A stretch of DNA of 64,000 nt. Origin: Anaerolineae bacterium (GTDB lineage Bacteria > Chloroflexota > Anaerolineae > Aggregatilineales > Phototrophicaceae). The stretch spans positions 51,245 to 115,244 of the forward strand of contig JAHDWN010000019.1 of the NCBI GenBank assembly GCA_023382675.1. The letters run 5' to 3'. Shown in pieces: positions 29,061-37,722 of this stretch (positions are counted from its first letter, which is position 1; every line of letters starts with the position of its first letter). A model generated the notes under the pieces. It ran no database searches. It worked only from the letters and a program-made list of their open reading frames with translations, and was not told the DNA's origin. A program made the translations under genes and the position numbers.

Positions 29061-30293
29061 ATGGCTTTCAAGCCCCAAGTCTATATGAGGCTGGCGCTCG
29101 GCATCGCCGCGTTTGTGGTCGCCGCCGCCTGTTCGCTCTCGTTCGATCTGCCCGTGGGACGCGGTGATCCCGACCCGGCCACGTCAACGCCGTTTGTGCC
29201 CAACACGAGCACGCCCATCGTGCCGACGGCGACTCCAATCCCGCCGACGAGCACGAGCGTGGTCGTCGTACCGACCACCGTCGGGTGCAGCGTGCGCAGC
29301 GATTGGTTCAACTACGTCGTCGCGGCAGGTGACACACTTTCGCGAATTGCGCAGCGCACCGGCACGACCTCGGCGGTGCTGGCGCAGGCCAACTGTCTCG
29401 CCAACGCCAACGCGATCTATGCCGGTCAGGTGATCAAGGTGCCGCTGCTGCTGCCACCAACGACGCCACCTACGCTGCAGCCAGTGACGCCGACCTACTA
29501 CAGCCAGGGCATTCAGCCCTACGACGCCTGCATCGTCAATACGCGCGCCGGGACAGTTGCGCCGCTCTTTGCCCAGCCGAACGCCGCTGCAGCGCTGCCC
29601 GGCTATCTCGGCAACTGGGGCATCCGCCTGGGTGAGCAGAACGGCTTCCACCAGATCTCCATCACCCCACAGGGCATCGTCGCCTGGGTGCGCCTGAGCG
29701 ATACCTACGTCAGCGGCTTCTGTATCTACCCGCCGACGGAGACGTCGCTGCCTTACAAGCCGAATATCACGCAGGGTTCGGTCGTCGTCAGCTCGTTCGT
29801 CGATGGGCAGGCAGGGAACTATCGTCTGCGCACAGGGGAATCGGTCGTCCTGACCTGGGATGCCGCGCCCGCTGGCCTCATGAGCGCGACCTTCTATACC
29901 ATCGCTCAGGACGGCTCACGGATCGACCTCGGTGCGGACTATACGCCTGGGGATGGCCTGTCCATCCTATGGATCGTCCCGGCCAATCTCAACGCGCATC
30001 AGCTTCTGGTCGAAGGGCCGGGCCTGGGCGCGGCGAGTTTCGGCTTCGCCACCAGCTACCCGATCCGTGTCTATTCGCCGCCGCCGCCGTCCGAGACGTG
30101 CTACATCGAGCCGCTGCAGAACGTCAACGTCTACGACGACCCGGATTACAGCAGCGCCATCACCGACCTGCTGACGCCCGGCAACCGCTACCCGGTGATT
30201 GCGCGCACGTCCGACGGCTGGATCGGCATTGAAATCTCGCTCGGCTGGGTCGCGCCGAACGCGCCCGTCAGCTTCAGTGGCCCGTGCCCGTAG
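29061..30293 (+). CDS. LysM-domain secreted lipoprotein
   Basis: Lipobox VAAAC; VAAGDTLSRIAQRTGTTSAVLAQANCLANANAIYAGQVIKVP is LysM. Confidence 0.85.
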   Translation: MAFKPQVYMRLALGIAAFVVAAACSLSFDLPVGRGDPDPATSTPFVPNTSTPIVPTATPIPPTSTSVVVVPTTVGCSVRSDWFNYVVAAGDTLSRIAQRTGTTSAVLAQANCLANANAIYAGQVIKVPLLLPPTTPPTLQPVTPTYYSQGIQPYDACIVNTRAGTVAPLFAQPNAAAALPGYLGNWGIRLGEQNGFHQISITPQGIVAWVRLSDTYVSGFCIYPPTETSLPYKPNITQGSVVVSSFVDGQAGNYRLRTGESVVLTWDAAPAGLMSATFYTIAQDGSRIDLGADYTPGDGLSILWIVPANLNAHQLLVEGPGLGAASFGFATSYPIRVYSPPPPSETCYIEPLQNVNVYDDPDYSSAITDLLTPGNRYPVIARTSDGWIGIEISLGWVAPNAPVSFSGPCP

Positions 30294-30367
30294 TCCACGC
30301 TATGCACTGTCCGGGGCGAGATCATGCTTGCCCCGGACAGGTGATGAATTGCAAAGGATCGGTCATC

Positions 30368-30562
30368 ATGACACCGACTCAACGGATCGTTTGCCTGCTC
30401 GTGCTCTGGGGCGCTTTCGCCGCGGCCACGGTCTCTATGCTCAGTGACCTGCGCCTCGCCGATGGAACGATGATCCCTCTGGGGCTGGTGTTGAATGCCT
30501 GCGCGCTGACGGGCACGTGGCTGATCGTGCGCGCCCGTCATCTCGTGCCGCGAGATTGCTAG
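30368..30562 (+). CDS. Small two-TM membrane protein
   Basis: MTPTQRIVCLLVLWGAFAAATVSML...GLVLNACALTGTWLIVRARH. Confidence 0.5.
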   Translation: MTPTQRIVCLLVLWGAFAAATVSMLSDLRLADGTMIPLGLVLNACALTGTWLIVRARHLVPRDC

Positions 30563-30563
30563 C

Positions 30564-30583
30564 GGACGTGCCGTTGCACGTCC
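30564..30583. repeat. 8-bp stem hairpin with adjacent CCCTACG
   Basis: GGACGTGC-CGTT-GCACGTCC followed by CTACGA. Confidence 0.6.
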
Positions 30584-30605
30584 CTACGACCCTGTCACCT
30601 TTTCT

Positions 30606-33476
30606 TTAGCTGCACGGCTCCACGCCATACTGCACACGCTCGGCACACGTCAGTTCACGCAGATAACGCTCGTCGGCGATCCAGCGCTGGACGGCGGCGG
30701 GATCGAACGAGGCGCGCCAGAGGCCGACGCTGCCATCGCGCGAGGCGGTCAGCACGCCGGAGCCATCCAGGGCGAAAATGGCCTGGATGACGTCGTCGCT
30801 GTGCCCTTCCAGGCGCACCAACTCTTCCCAGTTGCCCATATCCCAGATGCGCGCGGTGTCGTCGTAGCTGGCCGAAATCAACTGCTGGCTGTCGGGACTG
30901 AAGCTCAGCCCGCGCACCAGATCGCTGTGCCCGATCAGCCGCCGGGTTTCCTGTGCCGATTCCATCTCCCAGACGACGATCAGGCCGTCTTCCGCGCCAG
31001 ACGCCATGCGGCGGCCATCCGGACTCAGCGCCAGCGTATAGATGGTGTGCTCGTGGACATTGGCGAAACGCTCCTGTACCTCACCGCTCTCCAGATTGAC
31101 CTCGGCGATGAAGCCCTGCCCGGCACGGCTGAGGTCGGCTCCGGCGTAGATGACGGCGCGTTCATCTGTGTTGAAGAGACCGGCTGCGACAACCGCAAGA
31201 TCGACCGTGTGCTGGAAAGCGACTTTGCCCGATGCCAGATGGTAAACCAGGATCTGCGAGCCGGTCTGGGCCGCGTCGACGGCGGTCACGAGCGCACGTG
31301 TACCATCCGCCGTATAGCTGACGGAGGTGATGATCGACGCATTCTCAACCGGGATTGTGCGGATGAGTTCGCCGGTCGTCAGATTCCATTGGCGCAGTGT
31401 GGCGTCGAAACCGCCGCTCAGGGCAGTTTGCTCGTCCGGGCTGACGGCGAGCGCCGCAATCGAGTCGGTGTGCCCGCTGAATTCGCGCACGACCTCACCG
31501 TCGTGCCACAGCAGCACGCGGGGGTCGGCTTCACCGCCTGCCGTTACGAAAGCGCCGTTGGCTAGCGGCACGACTTTCGACACCGATGCGCCCGGCGCGT
31601 AGCCGCGGACGAACCGCTCCAATGCGCCGCTGAAGACCTGCCAGCTGCGCGCCGTGCTGTCGAGCGAGCCGGTGTAGAGCAGGCGGCCATCCGGCGAGAA
31701 GACCACCGACTCCGAGCGTGCCCCATGACCAACGTAGGAAAAACGAGTCTTGCGCGTCGCCATGTCGGTGACGGTGACGCCCGAATCGTAAGCGGTGAAG
31801 CCCAGCCAGCGACCATCCGGGCTGATGGCGAGCGCGGGAACGCCCTGGTTGAGATCATCGATGCGCCAGGCCTCGTCGCGCGTGTCCACGGCGTAGGCGC
31901 GCATCCCGCTCTCGTTCAGGCCGACGAGCAGCTGGCTGCCATCGAGGGTAAAGGCAAGCGCCTCGACCGGTTCGCCGGACGCGGGCGTCCACGAGTCGAT
32001 CTGCTGGCCGGTCGCGACATCCCACAGGCTGACAGCGGCGTCACGTGCGCCGGTCGCCAGCAGCGCATCATCGGGGCTGAAGGCGACAGTGTCGATGGAA
32101 TCGCGGTGCGCCCGCAGGTCAATGCGTGCCTGGCCGGTGGACACATCGTACACGCGCAGAACGCCAGACGCGTAACCGACGGCCAGCAGCTGCCCATCCG
32201 AGCTATAAGCGAGTGACTGCGTAAGCGTGCCGGGTAGATCGATACGCCGTCGCTCGCGCCAGTGTTCGACATCCCAGAAGATGAGTGTGTTGCTGCCGAT
32301 GGCGGCGATGGTCGGGTCGTGTGGGTCGAAGGCGAGCGCATTAATAGCTGCCAGGTTCACACGCATGCCCTGGGCCTCTGCAAAGTCGCTGAATTGTTCC
32401 TGCTCCATGAGCGCGCCGCTGTCCGCATCCCACAGGGCGAGCGACCCGTCGACGCTGCCGGTCAGCAGGCGTGTCCCACTTGGGTCGAGCGCAATCGCGT
32501 TAACCCAATCCTGATGCACGCCGCCAAACAAGCGCCGCGCGCCGCGTGCATAGGCGGACTGCGCCAGGGTTGCGCGTGCCTGCGCCGGGGGATCGGTGAT
32601 CTCGTTGGCAGCGCTCGCCAGCGCTAAGGCCAGATCGCTGTTGTTCGCGCCGAGCGCCTGGCGCGCGCCGAAGGCCAACGCGAGGCTGCGCGCTTCGTCG
32701 GCGCGGCGCACGGCCAATCCTTCCGCTGCGACCGCCGTCGCTGCCTGCTGTGCCACCGCTGTCCCGCGCAGGTCGGAAAGCTGGCGCTGGGTCTCGGCCT
32801 CGTTGCGCTGGAGCAGCGCGATCACGGCCAGGACGAGCGCGACCGCTGCCGCCAGTGTGACCCCGGCCAGCAGCATCCGCGTGCGCGCGGTGGCGGCGCG
32901 GCGGCTGGCGAAGATGTACGCCTGCTGGAGCGCCGTCGGCTCCGGCACTTTGCCCGCGCTGGCGACGAGCCAGCTTTCCGCCGCCTGGAGATCCGCGCCG
33001 CGCAAGATGAGGCTGGTATCGCGCCCTCGGCCTTCCCATTCACGGGCGCGGACGAGCAGACGGGTGTGCTGGCGCACGTGATTGAGATCGGTATCGAGCG
33101 CGCTTATCAACGAGTCGAATGCGCCGTCGAAGTCGTCGTCGCTGCGCATGAACAGCCAGTTGTGACTCGCCAGCGCCTCGTGGACGCGCTGTGAGGCCGC
33201 CTCGCGCCGGACGATGGGGATCAGTCGCTTGTTGTGGGCGATGGCGTGTTCGAGTTCGTCACGGCACACCTCGGACGCAATCGAGTCCGGGCTGATGATG
33301 AAGACGAAGCTGTCTGCCGCCTCGATGCCGCGCTGGATTTCCTGCCACCACTGCGCCGTCAGCGGAATATCCTGCCAATCGACCCACGTTTCACGATTGC
33401 GCTGCGCCAGCGCCTCGTGCAGTTGGCGGACAAAGGCCTGATCTTCGCGCGCATACGAGATAAACACGTCCGCCAT
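30606..33476 (-). CDS. TIR domain - TM helix - WD40 beta-propeller protein (paralogue)
   Basis: MADVFISYAREDQAFVRQLHEAL...TWVDWQDIP...FVFIISPDSIASEVCRDELEHA; HTRLLVRAREWEGRGRDTSLILRGADLQAAESWL; canonical WD repeats (GHTDSIAALAVSPDEQTALSGGFDATLRQWNLTTGE). Confidence 0.92.
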   Translation of the reverse strand: MADVFISYAREDQAFVRQLHEALAQRNRETWVDWQDIPLTAQWWQEIQRGIEAADSFVFIISPDSIASEVCRDELEHAIAHNKRLIPIVRREAASQRVHEALASHNWLFMRSDDDFDGAFDSLISALDTDLNHVRQHTRLLVRAREWEGRGRDTSLILRGADLQAAESWLVASAGKVPEPTALQQAYIFASRRAATARTRMLLAGVTLAAAVALVLAVIALLQRNEAETQRQLSDLRGTAVAQQAATAVAAEGLAVRRADEARSLALAFGARQALGANNSDLALALASAANEITDPPAQARATLAQSAYARGARRLFGGVHQDWVNAIALDPSGTRLLTGSVDGSLALWDADSGALMEQEQFSDFAEAQGMRVNLAAINALAFDPHDPTIAAIGSNTLIFWDVEHWRERRRIDLPGTLTQSLAYSSDGQLLAVGYASGVLRVYDVSTGQARIDLRAHRDSIDTVAFSPDDALLATGARDAAVSLWDVATGQQIDSWTPASGEPVEALAFTLDGSQLLVGLNESGMRAYAVDTRDEAWRIDDLNQGVPALAISPDGRWLGFTAYDSGVTVTDMATRKTRFSYVGHGARSESVVFSPDGRLLYTGSLDSTARSWQVFSGALERFVRGYAPGASVSKVVPLANGAFVTAGGEADPRVLLWHDGEVVREFSGHTDSIAALAVSPDEQTALSGGFDATLRQWNLTTGELIRTIPVENASIITSVSYTADGTRALVTAVDAAQTGSQILVYHLASGKVAFQHTVDLAVVAAGLFNTDERAVIYAGADLSRAGQGFIAEVNLESGEVQERFANVHEHTIYTLALSPDGRRMASGAEDGLIVVWEMESAQETRRLIGHSDLVRGLSFSPDSQQLISASYDDTARIWDMGNWEELVRLEGHSDDVIQAIFALDGSGVLTASRDGSVGLWRASFDPAAVQRWIADERYLRELTCAERVQYGVEPCS

Positions 33477-33569
33477 GGTCTGCTCTCCCCCGATTCGATA
33501 GCCTGCGCAGATTCTAGCACGAGCGCGAAAAATGCGTCTTCAGGATAATGTGCCGCATTCGGTGGATGT

Positions 33570-34643
33570 CTACAACGGCACTATCTCGACAGACATATCG
33601 AGGTAGTCACCGTATTTTTGCGCCGCCGCCGCAAACGCCTGCCATGCCTCCGCGCTTAACCCGTTAAACGGCTGCGCGTTGATGATCGCCTTGTTCTTCT
33701 TGAGGGTCCGCTTCCACGTGCCGACGATCTGCCCATCGACCACAATCGTCGGGTAGAAGACACCGTTACCACCAGGGCAGATCTTCTGAGCGTGCTGTGG
33801 GTCGAGCACCGCGCTGCGATCTCGATAGCCGAGAACGTACTCGTCGAAGCCGGGCAGCATGTGGACGACCGGCGCGGCTGGGGCGGCGGGCGTCGATGCA
33901 GGCCGCCAGTATGTCTCCCCCGCATAGGAATCCTCGACGAGCTGCGCTTTCACCGCCTCTAATCCGGCGCGCGCCTCGGCAGTCGTCAGACCCGACCAGG
34001 CGATGTAGTCCTTCAGGTTGGCGGGGCCGTGGCTCACGAAGTAGCGGCGCGCGAATTCCGCCAGCGCCTGATCACGCGGGATGGCGGGCACGGGGGGTAT
34101 CACATCGTCGATGTGTACGAAGGTTGCATAATTGCCGCGCACGACTGACTGGCAGATCAAGCCATCCAGCGAGGCGCGCTGGAGCAGGTAAACACCACGC
34201 TGCCCCGCAGTGGAGATGCCATGCGACTCCAAGATGTCGAACAGCTCTGGGCGGCTGAGCTGCTTGCCGCCTTGCAGCGTGTCAGCGAGCAGGTCGTTGC
34301 TGCGCATGAGCGTTGCCTCATCCAGTTCAAGCTGTCCATAACGGCGCGCGTTGCCAGTGATCAGGCGCGAGGCGATCAGCGCCAGCACCCAGCGGAGATC
34401 CGCCGCCGCGACCAGGTGGAGTGTGCCGCGAATCAGCCACGTGCGGATAATCGCGTGCGCGGCGATGGCTTGCTCGATGTCTGTGTCAGTGCTGCTCGGC
34501 AGGCGCAGGCCGACCGACCATTTCGCGCCGGGATAGTCCTGCCCCTGCATTGCGACGAGCCAGGCGACGACCTCGGTGGGCGTGTTTTTTTCTGGCGTTT
34601 CGATCTGCTGGTTGTGCAGGCGGTGCGCGGCGATGTTGGCCAT
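33570..34643 (-). CDS. Winged-helix (HTH_42, AlkZ/YcaQ-like) protein, putative DNA glycosylase family
   Basis: VVAWLVAMQGQDYPGAKWSVGLRL...IIRTWLIRGTLHLVAAADLRWVLAL...LLPGFDEYVLGYRDR-like motifs. Confidence 0.8.
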   Translation of the reverse strand: MANIAAHRLHNQQIETPEKNTPTEVVAWLVAMQGQDYPGAKWSVGLRLPSSTDTDIEQAIAAHAIIRTWLIRGTLHLVAAADLRWVLALIASRLITGNARRYGQLELDEATLMRSNDLLADTLQGGKQLSRPELFDILESHGISTAGQRGVYLLQRASLDGLICQSVVRGNYATFVHIDDVIPPVPAIPRDQALAEFARRYFVSHGPANLKDYIAWSGLTTAEARAGLEAVKAQLVEDSYAGETYWRPASTPAAPAAPVVHMLPGFDEYVLGYRDRSAVLDPQHAQKICPGGNGVFYPTIVVDGQIVGTWKRTLKKNKAIINAQPFNGLSAEAWQAFAAAAQKYGDYLDMSVEIVPL

Positions 34644-34803
34644 GGCAATTCCTTCTCATTAGAGCTTTGTGCATTATAGTGGCACGTCCGCCAGGCTGCA
34701 CACGCTGATTGCCTGTGGGCGACCATAGCACGTAATTTCGCTGCTCATACGTCCCAATTCCCGCATATAGTAGAGACAGATCTACAAACTCAGGCGCATC
34801 GTC

Positions 34804-35985
34804 ATGCCCCGCAAAATCCTGCATCTCGACCTGGACGCCTTCTTCTGCGCAGTCGAAGAAAATCGCGATCCCTCACTCCGCGGCAAAGCCTTCGCTATCG
34901 GTGGCCGGCCGGATCAGCGCGGGGTCGTCGCGTCGTGTTCCTACGCCGCGCGCAAATATGGCGTGCGCTCGGCGCTGCCCATGGCGCAGGCGGTGCGGCT
35001 GCTGCCTGATCTCATCATCCGCCCGGCTGACCACAGCGCTTATCACGCGGTCTCGCAAGAGGTGATGGCACAGCTTGACGCGCTGACGCCGGATGTCGAG
35101 CAGATTTCAATTGACGAGGCGTTTCTAGACGTGTCGATGCTGCGCGACGATGCGGAAAGCATTGCCCGCCGTTTGCAGGCCGTGATCAACACGGAGTTGA
35201 AGCTGCCCTGTTCGCTCGGCGTGGCGAGCAACAAGCTCGTCGCCAAGATCGCCAACAACATCGGCAAGGCGCGGGCAGGCAAAGACTCACCGCCGAACGC
35301 TATCCTCGTCGTCCCGCCAGGGCAGGAGGCTGCGTTTCTCGCGCCGCTGCCGGTGACTGAACTCTGGGGTGTCGGGCCGAAAACCGCCGCCCAGCTCCAG
35401 CGCATCGGCATCCGCACCATCGGCGATCTTGCCGTGCGCTCGGCGAGCGACATGGAGCGCCGCTTCGGCAAGCACGGCACCGACATGCTGCGCCACGCCC
35501 AGGGCATTGACGAGCGCCCGGTGCAGCGCGAGGACGAAGCCAAGTCGATCAGCAAGGAGACGACTTTCATCCACGACGTGACCGACGCCGAGACGCTCAA
35601 GCGCGTTCTGCGCGGCCTCGCGGACGAGGTCGGGCGGCGGCTGCGGCGCGAAGGGCTGCGCGGTGCGACGGTCAAGATCAAGCTGCGCTGGGCGGATTTC
35701 ACGACGCTGACGCGCCAGGTCAAACTGCCGCAGCCGACGCATCACGACAATGTGATTTTCGAGACGGCCTGGGGACTGCTGCTCAAGACCTGGACGCCGG
35801 GGCGGCCTGTGCGGCTGATCGGCGTCGGCGTCAGCGATTTCGAGACGACGAGCGTCCAGCGCACGCTCTGGGGCGAGGAAAACGAGCAGCAGCAAGATCG
35901 GCTGGAGTCGGCGCTCGACGATCTGCACGAACGCTTCGGGCGCAACATCGTCCGCCGCGCCAGCGACATGCTGGACGAGGAATAA
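34804..35985 (+). CDS. dinB: DNA polymerase IV (Y family)
   Basis: ILHLDLDAFFCAVEE, GVVASCSYAARKYGVRSALPM, SIDEAFLDV, CSLGVASNKLVAKIAN. Confidence 0.95.
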   Translation: MPRKILHLDLDAFFCAVEENRDPSLRGKAFAIGGRPDQRGVVASCSYAARKYGVRSALPMAQAVRLLPDLIIRPADHSAYHAVSQEVMAQLDALTPDVEQISIDEAFLDVSMLRDDAESIARRLQAVINTELKLPCSLGVASNKLVAKIANNIGKARAGKDSPPNAILVVPPGQEAAFLAPLPVTELWGVGPKTAAQLQRIGIRTIGDLAVRSASDMERRFGKHGTDMLRHAQGIDERPVQREDEAKSISKETTFIHDVTDAETLKRVLRGLADEVGRRLRREGLRGATVKIKLRWADFTTLTRQVKLPQPTHHDNVIFETAWGLLLKTWTPGRPVRLIGVGVSDFETTSVQRTLWGEENEQQQDRLESALDDLHERFGRNIVRRASDMLDEE

Positions 35986-35987
35986 AA

Positions 35988-36011
35988 ACGGGCGCTCACG
36001 TGAGCGCCCGT
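35988..36011. terminator. Shared hairpin between convergent genes
   Basis: Perfect 24-bp palindrome ACGGGCGCTCACGTGAGCGCCCGT; AAAAA on one flank gives a U-tail for the minus strand. Confidence 0.8.
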
Positions 36012-36020
36012 GCGGGTTGT

Positions 36021-37337
36021 CTACAGGCTATCGGCCTCTTTTTCCGAGGCTTCCGGTGTGTCACCTTCGGCTGCCTCGGTGACCCCGTTGGCATTGGCTT
36101 CCGGAGCGGCCTGTTCAGCTTCTGCTACTGGAGCTTCAGCATCTTGTGCTGGGGCGTCGGTTTCCGCGACGGCCTCGGCTGCTGGCGCTGCACTCTCAGC
36201 CGGTGCTTCGGCGCTCGCAGGCTGCGCCGCGTCCGCGCCCCAGCGCTGCGTGAAGCCGACGCGCCGTTTCTCCGGTTCCAGGTGGCTGATGCGCAGCGAG
36301 AGGCGGTCGCCTTTCTTGACATACGAGTGCGGCTCGCGCAGCGATCCATCGCCCATCTCGCTCAGATGCAGCAGCCCTTCCAGGCCGTCATCCAGCGCCA
36401 CGAAGGCGCCGAAATCGACCACATTTGTGACCGTGCCATCGACCTGCTGGCCTTCGTGATACTTGCTCGCTGCCAGTTCCCACGGGTCGGGCAGCAGGCG
36501 CTTGCGGCTGAGCGCGATGCGGTTCGTCTGCCGGTCGAGATTGAGGACGTAGACCTCGATCTCCTCGCCGACGCGCAGCACGTCACGCGGATGATCGACA
36601 CGATGCCACGCCAGTTCGCTGACGTGGATCAGGCCGTCCGCGCCGCCCAGGTTGACGAACGCGCCAAAGTCGCGCAGGCCCGTGACCGTGCCCTTGACCA
36701 CGTCGCCTTCTTTGAGTTCGGCCAGCAAGCGCGCCTTCTGCTGGGCGCGCCATTCGCGCTGCGCCTCGCGCTCGCTGAAGATCAGACGGCGGCGTGACTG
36801 ATCGACTTCGATCACCTTGACGTGCAGTTCGTCGCCGTTCAAGTCGTCCCACGAGTCACGCCCACCGGTCGAGGTCGTCGTTACCAGATGCGAACTGGGG
36901 ATGAAGCCTTCCAGCCGGTTCCACTGCACCAGAATACCGCCCCGGTTGTTGCCTTTGACGATCACCGGCACGACTTCTTCGCTCTGGATCAATTCACGCG
37001 CTTTTTCCCAGTCGTACTGCTGCATCCCCATGTTGATGGAGACGATCAGGTTCTCGTCCTGGTCGCGCGGGTTCATCACGTATACCGGTACTTCACCGCC
37101 AACCTGCAAGCTGCGACGGAAGTTCGGATCAAGCCGTTCCAAATCGGTTATCGGCACAATGCCATCGCGCTTGACACCCAGATCGACGATGATTTCACGC
37201 GGCGCAATCTGTAAGATCACGGCATTGCGAATTTCGCCGCGCTGCGGCGGCTGATAATTGAAAGAGGATTCAAGCAACTCGCGGAACTCGGTGCCGTAAT
37301 CCTGCTCCTGAGCTTGTTCCTTCTTCGACCTGACCAT
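36021..37337 (-). CDS. rpsA: 30S ribosomal protein S1-like, four S1 domains, acidic Ala/Glu tail
   Basis: Repeats such as GDVVKGTVTGLRDFGAFVNLGGADGLIHVSEL and GQQVDGTVTNVVDFGAFVALDDGLEGLLHLSEM. Confidence 0.9.
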   Translation of the reverse strand: MVRSKKEQAQEQDYGTEFRELLESSFNYQPPQRGEIRNAVILQIAPREIIVDLGVKRDGIVPITDLERLDPNFRRSLQVGGEVPVYVMNPRDQDENLIVSINMGMQQYDWEKARELIQSEEVVPVIVKGNNRGGILVQWNRLEGFIPSSHLVTTTSTGGRDSWDDLNGDELHVKVIEVDQSRRRLIFSEREAQREWRAQQKARLLAELKEGDVVKGTVTGLRDFGAFVNLGGADGLIHVSELAWHRVDHPRDVLRVGEEIEVYVLNLDRQTNRIALSRKRLLPDPWELAASKYHEGQQVDGTVTNVVDFGAFVALDDGLEGLLHLSEMGDGSLREPHSYVKKGDRLSLRISHLEPEKRRVGFTQRWGADAAQPASAEAPAESAAPAAEAVAETDAPAQDAEAPVAEAEQAAPEANANGVTEAAEGDTPEASEKEADSL

Positions 37338-37645
37338 TTCTACTCACCACCTTACGAAAAGCTGCGCCACTCAACCACCAGTAAACCATACCCTCGAATG
37401 CGCCTGGTATATTTCTGAGCAATTTGCGCAATAGAGAGACGAAATCCCCAATCCAAAACAACTGCGGAGAGGGGATCGTTGTTACATTCACTATTTACGA
37501 GCATTGTATCAGACAATTTGTTAGATGGGAATAAACATTATTCCCCCTCTCATGTGTTCCTGCCCTACGTTTTGCCCGCGTTTTCAAGGCTGAATTGCTC
37601 GTGCGGCGCGATGGGCTGTTGGGTGGCGGTCGTGCCAGGGCAGAC

Positions 37646-37677
37646 AAAAGCCGTCACCCGGCAGGCGTGACGGCTTT
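37646..37677 (-). terminator. Rho-independent terminator for 37723..39192
   Basis: AAAAGCCGTCAC...GTGACGGCTTT; T-run when read on the minus strand. Confidence 0.8.
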
Positions 37678-37722
37678 CGCAAGATCAGGAGGGAGAGAAG
37701 CGTGTCTCTATGCGGGTTTGAC

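Noticed and set aside
19757-33476. Classical defence island between the two TIR genes
   Set aside because: The intervening genes (birA, CAP, DUF4013, tRNA-Lys, LysM) look house-keeping or surface related; no nuclease, helicase, reverse transcriptase, cyclase or restriction-modification genes
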